A stretch of DNA of 19,725 nucleotides from Gemmatimonadales bacterium UBA4456 (GTDB lineage Bacteria > Gemmatimonadota > Gemmatimonadetes > Longimicrobiales > Gaopeijiaceae), in assembly GCA_002390225.1 (NCBI GenBank), contig DGOW01000102.1, forward strand, positions 1 through 19,725, written 5' to 3'. The translations under genes were made by a program, and so were the position numbers. Position 1 is the first letter of the stretch; each line of letters opens with the position of its first letter. Shown in pieces: positions 1-6,529 of the stretch. The notes beneath the pieces were generated by a model, which saw nothing but the letters and a program-made list of their open reading frames with translations, was not told the DNA's origin and searched no databases.

Positions 1-21
1 TGGAGCGGGCGGACGGACTTG

Positions 22-2754
22 TCAGTCCGCCGCTTCACTCCCCTGCCGATGAACCGGACGTATGCTGACCGGACACACTTTCAGTTCGGCCGTGTCGGTG
101 ACCGGGTCGTAACCGGCGCCTGTCAGCACGTTCACCGGTACGTCATTGAACGAGAACGAACTGAAGACCGTGCCCCGAGGTGATCGCTCTGTCGCTTTGA
201 CCTTGATCGTGACAGAGCCACGACGGCTGGACATCTCGACCCAGCTTCCCTCCTCGATACCCCACGCCGCGACATCGTCGGGGTGTGCCTCAAGAGCTTC
301 TTCCGAGAGGAGGTAGTCGATGCCTGAGGATCGGCCTGTCTGCGTGCGCGAGTGATAAGACTCCAGTCGCCTGCCCGTCGTCAGCCACACCGGGTAGTCG
401 TCATCGATCGTCTCTGCTGGATCCCGGTACCGGATCAGCTTGAAGATCCCGCGCCCGTTGATGAAGCCATCCTCGTGCAGGCGTGGCGTACCCGGGTGTC
501 CTTCCTCCGGAACCGGCCACTGATACTCCCCGAACTCGATGCGATCCCAGCTCAGACCGGCATACGTTCCTGCCAGGGAACAGAGCTCGTTGAAGACCTG
601 GCTGGCATCGGTGTAATCGAAGCCCTGAAAGCCCATCCGTTGCGCGAGCTGCGAAATGATCCACCAGTCCGGCTTCGCCTCGCCCGGAGGCGGGACCGCT
701 TTGCGCAGGCGCTGAACTCGTCGTTCAGTATTGGTCTGGGTTCCGTCGGTCTCAGCGAACCCTGAAGCCGGAAAGACTACGTCGGCGAACTCAGCGGTCT
801 CCGTCATGAACAAGTCGCACACAACGAGAAAATCAAGCGCCTTGAGCGCGTGCTCGCAGTGCTCGCGGTCGGGATCGGTGACGACAGTGTTTTCCCCGTC
901 GATGATCATGGCCTTGATCTGGTCACCGGCCAACTCGAGGGCTCGGACCTTGGTGATCCCCCTGTCGAGGTCGATCTCTCGGCCCCACGCCTTGTGGAAC
1001 TTGGCCTGGTTTTCGGGATCGGTGACAGGCTGGAAGCCGGGGTAGTTGTTCGGGATCGCTCCGACGTCGCCCGCGCCCTGAATATTGTTCTGACCACGCA
1101 TCGGATTGATGCCCGTGCCCTCGCGCCCGATATTCCCCGTCATCAGAGCGAGGTTGCAAAGGCTCTGGACGTTGTCGACACCGCAGATGTGTTCCGTGAT
1201 GCCCAGGGTGTAGTAGATGGCGCCCCGATCCGCCTGCGCGTAGAGCAGCGCCGCCTCCTCGATCATCTCGGGCGGTACTTCGCAGATGGTCGAAGCCCAT
1301 TCCGGCGTGAATTCCTTCACATGCGCGAGGAAGGCCTCGGCCTCGGTCGTGCGGTCCTCCATGAAGCCCTCGTCGATAAGACCTTCGCGGGCAATCACAT
1401 GTGCCATGCCAAGGAGGAGGGCGGAATCCGAACCGACGCGGAGCCGCAGATGCATGTCAGCGTGATCCACAAGTCCGATCACCCTCGGATCCGCGACAAT
1501 CATTTTCGCACCGTTTGCGATCGCCTTCTTGAGGCGTGTCGCTGCCACAGGGTGGCACTCCGTCATGTTCGTCCCGATACAGAAGATCACATCGGGCTTT
1601 TCCATATCCCGGAGAGGGTTCGACATGGCGCCCCGCCCGATCGTTGCCGCCAGACCGGCGACTGTGGGAGCGTGTCAGGCACGACTGCAATTATCTATGT
1701 AACTCGTCCCCAGCCCGGCTCGGACGAGCTTTTGCAGCGTGTACCCTGCTTCATTCGGCGCTCGTCCTGACGCGACCGCGTACAGGCTGTGCCTGCCGTG
1801 TTCGTTCACGGCCTCGAGCAGACCGCTGGCGGCCTTGTCGAGCGCTTCGTCCCACGAGGCGGGCACGAGTTGGCCGTGATCGTCACGGACAAAGGGTGTT
1901 TTGAGGCGGTCCGGGTGATGAACGAAGTCGAAGGCGAACTGACCCTTCACGCAGAGAGCGCCTTCGTTGGCTGGTCCGTCCATCGCAGGCTGAATGCCGA
2001 CGACCTGGTCGCCCTTCGTCATGATGTCGACCGCGCAGCCGACGCCGCAGTACGGACAGATCGAGCGCGTCTTTTCGACGGGCTTTTCTACTTCAGCGAA
2101 GCGCAGTGCCTTCATGTCGCCCAGTGCGCCGGTCGGACATGTCTGAACGCACTGTCCGCAGAACGTGCACGACGAGTCCTTGAGTAATCCTCCGAACTCA
2201 GTCGTGATCTGAGTGTCGAAGCCACGGTTCATGATCGAGATTGCGTAGTCGCCTTCCTGCTCGGCGCAGACACGCACACAGCGGTAACACGAGATGCAGT
2301 TGTCGTAGTCCCGCAGAATGAACGGGTTCGGGTCGTCTGGGTGTGAGACGCCGGATTGCTTCCCGGCAAAGCGACCGGTTTGAGCATCGTACCGATCAAC
2401 GAGCGTCTTCATCTCCTGAGAGGCGTATCCGGACAACTCGTCGACGACGACCTCGCGGTTCTCCGAGACGACCATCTCCAGGAGCACCCGCCGGTGCATT
2501 TCGAGCTTCCCGCTCTTGGTCGTGACCCGCATGCCGGGCTCGGCTTTCGTCGTACAGGAAGCCACCGGATTCCGTGCACCCTCGAGTTCGACGACGCAGA
2601 GCCGGCAGCCGCCGAAGGCTTCGAGCCGGTCATCATAGCAGAGCGTCGGGATTTCTTTCCGGTGCCGCTCCGCGACCTGAAAGAGGGTCTCACCTCTCTC
2701 GAACGCTACTTCGTCACCGTCGAGAACAATCGTACGTCCGGTCGGTTCACTCAT
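22..2754 (-). CDS. fdhA: NAD-dependent formate dehydrogenase catalytic (alpha) subunit, selenocysteine-containing
   Basis: Oxidises formate to CO2 at a Mo/W-bis-MGD centre and passes electrons through Fe-S clusters to the NuoEF-like partner encoded 20 nt upstream; cytoplasmic. Read as one 910-residue protein with the in-frame TGA at 1675-1677 as Sec360. Residues 1-80 form a NuoG-type [2Fe-2S] domain (C39, C50, C53, C67). Two [4Fe-4S] ferredoxin motifs follow (C153/156/159/163 and C196/199/202/206), then the molybdopterin [4Fe-4S] site CPYCGVGC (C233, C236, C240, C268). The active-site stretch reads NCSRA-U-HAPTVAGL, matching the Sec/Cys-His site of the FDH family; the last ~100 residues are the molybdopterin dinucleotide-binding domain. 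The start at 2754 (MSEPTGRT) fits the family N-terminus; in-frame upstream sequence overlaps the neighbouring gene. No strong Shine-Dalgarno is visible, so translation may be coupled to the upstream gene. A small 6-bp inverted repeat (14-19/24-29) covers the stop codon. Gene callers that do not recode UGA will split this gene into two. Confidence 0.95.
1646..1674 (-). promoter_or_regulatory. Bacterial SECIS element of fdhA
   Basis: Directly after the UGA the mRNA can fold a 6-bp stem GUCGCC/GGCGGC (1657-1662 with 1646-1651, one G-U pair) closed by the pentaloop GGUCU. Counting U of UGA as 1, the sequence keeps U17, G23 and U24, the positions recognised by SelB in the E. coli fdhF SECIS, and the apical GGUCU begins 18 nt after the UGA in both. 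This is the expected SelB-binding element that recodes UGA as Sec. Confidence 0.88.
1675..1677 (-). other. UGA selenocysteine codon (Sec360 of FdhA)
   Basis: On the minus strand the codon after Asn-Cys-Ser-Arg-Ala is TGA, followed in the same frame by His-Ala-Pro-Thr-Val-Ala-Gly-Leu. E. coli FdhF has Arg-Val-Sec-His-Gly-Pro-Ser-Val-Ala-Gly-Leu at the same place, where UGA encodes Sec140. Protein homology runs without a gap or frame change on both sides, and a SECIS-like hairpin follows, so recoding is far likelier than a nonsense mutation. Confidence 0.95.
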
Positions 2755-2774
2755 CGTGTCGTTCGGTTGTGTAG

Positions 2775-4439
2775 TCAGTCGCCGGCGACGTGCGTCTGCA
2801 CGGCATCGGGAAAGTATTTGAGGAGGCTCTCCGTGATAAGCGGGGCCGCCTGACCCAACCCGCATGCGGAGGTCTCTTTCATCGTCGTGTTGAGATCATT
2901 CACCTCGTCCAGCCATGCCTCGAGATCCTCTGGCCCGGACTTACCTGCCAGCCGTTCCGTGAGACGCTGAGTCCCGATCCGGCAAGGAAAGCACTTTCCA
3001 CATGATTCTTCGGCGAAGAACTCCATGGCCATGTGCGAGATCTCAATCATGTCACGCGAATCGTCGAAGACCATGACGCCGCCAGCTCCAAGGAAGGAAC
3101 CCTTCGAGCGTATAGAAGGTTCGTCCAGTGTGACGTCGAGGTCATCCCCCGCGAGGAAGCCGCCGGAGAGGCCCGCCATGGTCACGGCTTTCAAAGTGCG
3201 TCCGTTCGGTATGCCGCCCGCCCACTCCTCGATCAGCGTGGAAAGAGGGAGCCCAATGGGCACTTCGTAGTTGCCCGGCCGGGCAACGTCACCGGACAGA
3301 GAGATCACCTTGGTGCCTGCGTGGCTGCCCAGCCCCAGGTTCCGGTACCATTCGGCCCCGTGAACAATGATTGGGGGCACAGAAGACAGCGTCTCGACAT
3401 TGTTCACCGCGGTCGGTGTACCCTCGTATCCGTGTGTCACTGGGTAGGGCGGACGATTGCGGGGAAAGGGGTGTTCGCCCTCGAGCGAATTCAGCAGGGA
3501 AGTCTCTTCACCGCAGATGTACGCACCAGCACCGCGACGCATGTAGATGCGAATTTCGGTACCCGTGCCGAAGACATCATCACCGAGGATGCCTGCGGCT
3601 TCTGCCTCCGCGATGGCTTCCGACAGGAGATGCTCCGTCTCCGGATACTCGTACCGGAGGTAGAGGAATGCTCGGGGTGCACCGGTAGCGAAGCAGGCGA
3701 GCGCCATGCCTTCAAGGACGGCATGCGGGTCATGGTCCATCAGTGCGCGGTCCTTGAAGCACCCCGGCTCACCTTCGTCTGCGTTGCAGACGACTGTTTT
3801 GGGACCACCGTCCGCTTCTGCCACTGCGCGCCACTTTCGCCCGGTTGGGAAGCCGGCGCCACCACGGCCCGCGAGGCCGCTCTCATCGATCAGTCCGATC
3901 AGCGCCTCGGGCGTCATCGAGGTGACGGCTCTCTCTAATGCCGCGTAGCCCCCTGTGAGCCGGTACCCGTCGAGGGTCTTCCGGTCGGCATCACGGATGT
4001 GGGCGAAGACGCACTCTTCGTAGTCGCCTTGTTTTGCAGGCGGAGCCGGTGTCTCGCGGACGGCCAGCGCGTCGACAGACATACCGACCAGCGTTTGACC
4101 ACCTCGGATCACCGGGATGGGCTCATCACACCGACCGCTGCACGGCATACCCGTCGCGCCCTCGAGCCCGGCCACGAGGTCGTGCGCGCCCCTCAGGCTG
4201 CAGATCGGTCCAGTGCAGACGCGGGGAGCTTCGAACCCGCCTTCCTCCCGCGCGAAGTGATGGTAGAAAGTGATCGTGCCGAAGAGGTCCGCGATCGGGA
4301 TCCTCAGACCCTTCGATACCGCCCTCAGGGCATGTTCGCTCAGGTAGCCATCTCGCTCGTGCAATTTGTGCAGGAGCGGAAGCAACGGAGCTTCCTCGGT
4401 TTTCGCCTGGGCGATGAGTTCGTCGTTGTTCGGCAACAT
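2775..4439 (-). CDS. fdhB: Formate dehydrogenase NuoE-NuoF fusion (gamma-beta) subunit
   Basis: Diaphorase subunit that takes electrons from FdhA and reduces NAD+. A NuoE-type thioredoxin-like [2Fe-2S] domain lies at residues 1-125 (C75, C80, C100, C104). It is fused to a NuoF-type domain with the FMN/NAD-binding motif GRGGAGFPTGRKW (191-203), NADEGEPG (219-226) and a C-terminal [4Fe-4S] site ESCGKCFPC (C480, C483, C486) plus C526. At 554 residues it has the size expected for an E+F fusion, which in Nuo and in Fds-type FDH is usually two genes. The reading frame stays open upstream to 4841, but the start at 4439 has a good AAGGA ribosome site 6 nt before it and the upstream part overlaps the Lnb-like gene in a non-homologous way. 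Only 20 nt separate its stop from the fdhA start, so the two are clearly one operon. The symbol is by role; naming of these subunits varies. Confidence 0.92.
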   Translation of the reverse strand: MLPNNDELIAQAKTEEAPLLPLLHKLHERDGYLSEHALRAVSKGLRIPIADLFGTITFYHHFAREEGGFEAPRVCTGPICSLRGAHDLVAGLEGATGMPCSGRCDEPIPVIRGGQTLVGMSVDALAVRETPAPPAKQGDYEECVFAHIRDADRKTLDGYRLTGGYAALERAVTSMTPEALIGLIDESGLAGRGGAGFPTGRKWRAVAEADGGPKTVVCNADEGEPGCFKDRALMDHDPHAVLEGMALACFATGAPRAFLYLRYEYPETEHLLSEAIAEAEAAGILGDDVFGTGTEIRIYMRRGAGAYICGEETSLLNSLEGEHPFPRNRPPYPVTHGYEGTPTAVNNVETLSSVPPIIVHGAEWYRNLGLGSHAGTKVISLSGDVARPGNYEVPIGLPLSTLIEEWAGGIPNGRTLKAVTMAGLSGGFLAGDDLDVTLDEPSIRSKGSFLGAGGVMVFDDSRDMIEISHMAMEFFAEESCGKCFPCRIGTQRLTERLAGKSGPEDLEAWLDEVNDLNTTMKETSACGLGQAAPLITESLLKYFPDAVQTHVAGD

Positions 4440-4507
4440 GCCATTCCTTCGGGCGCGGCCATGGATTTCAACCGCAGAATTGCTGTCGAACCCGCTTGGC
4501 ACAACAG

Positions 4508-5758
4508 TTACGTGATCGTTTTGTCTGCGACCGCGCGCAGACCCCACCCCAGACCGAGGTGGCCTGGGAGGAGCAGCGCGAAGAACATTCCGTTCTGGTG
4601 CCCCGATAACGGCGCGAGCTGCCAGAGGAGACCCACCAGCGCAATGGTGGCACAAACGAGAGATGCGGTCCGGGCTCGACGGCTCCAGACGGGGTCGAGA
4701 TGGGAAAGTGGCAGTGACACTGCAACCAGCAGGAGCAGAGGGTTCGCGAGGAAGAGGTTTTCGTTCCACGTCGAGAACACATGATCGGTGAAGAGCAGTC
4801 CGGTCAGGATCAATCCGAGCAGGCCGAACAGGCCCGACCACGCTGCGGCGGCCCCATACACGATGCGACGTCCGGTCGTCGACGTTCGGACCGCTGGAAG
4901 CGCGAGTGAGGCAAAGACCGCGCCGAGCAGCAGTCCCACGAAGAGAAACCGCCAGAGCCAGCCCGGAGGACCGGCCTCTTCTGCGGGGCGTGTGGACGGC
5001 ACTGCGATTTCTTCGGACAGGACCAGCGGCCTCACCGAGCCATCGGCCCGAACGACGTCGAAATCACGGATTGCATCACGCAGCGTCAGTGGGAGAAACA
5101 TCTCCTCCCATAAGGTCAGTTCGGCATCTGTCGGTGTTCCCAGCAGCGCATCCATTCCCGTGTAGATGAGCGGGTCGACCTGCGTCAGCCGTCGCGTGTG
5201 CCACCGATAGCTGGTGCTCGTGTGCTCTTCACCAAACACGTCCTCCAACCGACCGCCGAGTGTGAGGTCGAGCAGGTCCCGGACACGCGTGGAGCAGTTG
5301 TCGAGGAAGTATTGGTAGAAGTAGTCACGGTTCTCAGGTCTGGCGTTGTTCTGCGCGAAGTTCTGAAGTTCGAGCCGTTCTGTGGGCGTGAGGTCGAGCT
5401 CCTGCAGGACGACCTCTCGGTTGGCTTGCGCGTAGGCTTCGAGCATCGCACGCGTATCGAACGGGGCCATCATGTAGAGCATGCGCCCCTGAAGGAAGCG
5501 GACGATGAACTCGACGGGCTGTCCGAAGCTGAAGATGCCCCAGTTATACGAGACGTCGTATCCGGTTCGGGTGTCGAGAACCCGCAGGGCGTTGTGCCCG
5601 TAGCGCTCCCAGACGGCGTCTCCGGGGCCGGCGGTCACGAGCCAGACTCGGAGGTCGCTGCCCGGCTCGGCCTCCTGACCCGAGGCATCCGCGGGCGCCA
5701 TCAGCGAGATGGCGAGTGTCAGTGCCAGGAGGCCGCGGTGAAGAGCAGGGGTGTTCAT
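4508..5758 (-). CDS. Lnb-like (DUF4105) exported/membrane protein, putative lipoprotein N-acyltransferase
   Basis: A 416-residue protein: signal peptide (residues 1-25, ADA-S cleavage likely), periplasmic DUF4105 domain, then about five membrane helices from residue ~290 to the C-terminus. The domain shows RYGHNALRV (H55), YNWGIFSFGQP (71-81) and the conserved DNCSTR motif (C155). This His/Cys pair is the likely catalytic pair of the family now called Lnb, whose Bacteroides members N-acylate lipoproteins in place of Lnt. That function is known for the family and inferred here. The start at 5758 is chosen because it gives a clean signal peptide; the frame extends to 5968 but that part looks non-coding. 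No clear Shine-Dalgarno is seen. The stop is 68 nt before fdhB on the same strand, so co-transcription is possible although the function is unrelated. Confidence 0.82.
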   Translation of the reverse strand: MNTPALHRGLLALTLAISLMAPADASGQEAEPGSDLRVWLVTAGPGDAVWERYGHNALRVLDTRTGYDVSYNWGIFSFGQPVEFIVRFLQGRMLYMMAPFDTRAMLEAYAQANREVVLQELDLTPTERLELQNFAQNNARPENRDYFYQYFLDNCSTRVRDLLDLTLGGRLEDVFGEEHTSTSYRWHTRRLTQVDPLIYTGMDALLGTPTDAELTLWEEMFLPLTLRDAIRDFDVVRADGSVRPLVLSEEIAVPSTRPAEEAGPPGWLWRFLFVGLLLGAVFASLALPAVRTSTTGRRIVYGAAAAWSGLFGLLGLILTGLLFTDHVFSTWNENLFLANPLLLLVAVSLPLSHLDPVWSRRARTASLVCATIALVGLLWQLAPLSGHQNGMFFALLLPGHLGLGWGLRAVADKTIT

Positions 5759-5890
5759 GCGAACAATCTGACAGGAGCCCCGAAGCGCACCAACTCGAGG
5801 GAGCCCCTCGAACCCGCACCCTCGAATGGATAGCTTCCGACTCCATCGCGGTGACCCTGTCGCGAGTCCGAGCGCAACCCGACAAAATAC
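5759..5890. promoter_or_regulatory. Divergent intergenic region between Lnb-like gene and broken receiver gene
   Basis: These 132 bases separate two divergently oriented genes and should hold promoters for both. I could not identify a convincing -35/-10 pair or operator by eye. The minus-strand ORF that runs through here is a read-through extension of the Lnb-like frame with no recognisable domain. Confidence 0.35.
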
Positions 5891-6297
5891 GTGTCTGACG
5901 AGCAGGTTGAAGAATTGAAACGGAAGCCGATCGTGTTCTTCGTCGACGACGAAGAGGGCATCCGTCACATCATCTCCTGCGCACGCGCGGCTTCAACATG
6001 ATCGGGGCGTCGTCTGCGGCGGAAGCCGCCGAGATGATCGACCGATTCGAAGGGGATATCGACGCTGTTCTGATGGACATCAACCTGCCTGACGGCTGGG
6101 GTGCTGAGGTGGCCCAGCGTCTCATCGCGGTACGACCGGACCTTGCCTTGGTCTACACGACGGGCTTCGCGGAGATCGATCCAATCCAGTCCGGTGGACT
6201 TGTCGGAGCGGAGCACGTGATTCGAAAGCCGTTCACCGGCGACCAGTTGGCAGATGTCCTTACCCGCGCGATCGAGTCTGAACGTGGCCAGCGTTAG
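5891..6297 (+). pseudogene. Response-regulator receiver domain, interrupted by a frameshift
   Basis: A single CheY-like receiver appears in two frames. From a GTG at 5891 the first frame reads KPIVFFVDDEEGIRHII, which holds the acidic pocket of strand 1 (D19, D20), then drifts and stops at TGA 5999-6001. The second frame, open from 5998, reads MIGASSAAEAAEMID and contains the phosphoacceptor Asp (AVLMDINLP), the Thr (YTTGF) and the Lys (IRKPF) of a full receiver. The join lies near 5965-5975, where one base (or 7 bases, judged against usual helix-1 length) seems lost. The first frame's TGA overlaps the second frame's ATG as ATGA, so reinitiation of a split protein cannot be excluded. A deletion or an assembly error is likelier. 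There is no output domain; the gene would be a stand-alone receiver. Confidence 0.7.
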
Positions 6298-6490
6298 ACC
6301 GGGCTTCGCTGCAGCGGTCGGCGTTACCGTCTGGCTTGGTGGCCTGCTGATCGCGCTCGTGCTCGGCATGGGCTCAGCCTACTTCGTCGTGTCTGGCGTC
6401 TTTCTTTCCTCCCGCGTGTGGGCCCGCCTCCGTAACCGGCGCGATGAGCTGCTCCCCGGAGAGATCAGGATTGACCCCCCGGGGAGCTGA
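6284..6490 (+). CDS. Small hypothetical membrane protein
   Basis: A 68-residue protein with one long or two short hydrophobic helices (about residues 6-40, VGVTVWLGGLLIALVLGMG then AYFVVSGVFL), followed by a basic stretch RVWARLRNRR and a polar tail, suggesting a cytoplasmic C-terminus. The GTG at 6284 is preferred because it overlaps the receiver stop by only 14 nt; an in-frame ATG at 6254 would overlap more. No family is recognised. Position and strand suggest co-transcription with the receiver gene. Confidence 0.5.
   Translation: MASVRPGFAAAVGVTVWLGGLLIALVLGMGSAYFVVSGVFLSSRVWARLRNRRDELLPGEIRIDPPGS
6451..6487. repeat. 9-bp perfect inverted repeat between convergent genes
   Basis: GCTCCCCGG at 6451-6459 and CCGGGGAGC at 6479-6487 can pair fully with a 19-nt loop. 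The hairpin lies in the last codons of the small membrane-protein gene and 43 nt beyond the stop of the convergent S9 peptidase gene. It may act as a transcription barrier for either, but there is no T-tract on either side, so it is not a classical intrinsic terminator. Confidence 0.4.
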
Positions 6491-6529
6491 CGCCCGGCGA
6501 GACCCATCAGCCGACGGCGATACCTGAGG

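Noticed and set aside
850..1770. A 306-codon plus-strand frame opposite fdhA
   Set aside because: It is antisense to the strongly supported formate dehydrogenase gene, has no recognisable domain, and arises from GC-rich codon bias.
22..2754. Two separate genes, or a pseudogene, for the formate dehydrogenase large subunit
   Set aside because: The two parts are in phase, the only interruption is a TGA at the Sec position, and a SECIS hairpin follows. No other lesion is seen.
4440..4841. N-terminal extension of the NuoE-NuoF fusion
   Set aside because: It overlaps the Lnb-like gene out of frame, has no NuoE similarity, and a good ribosome site precedes the internal ATG at 4439.
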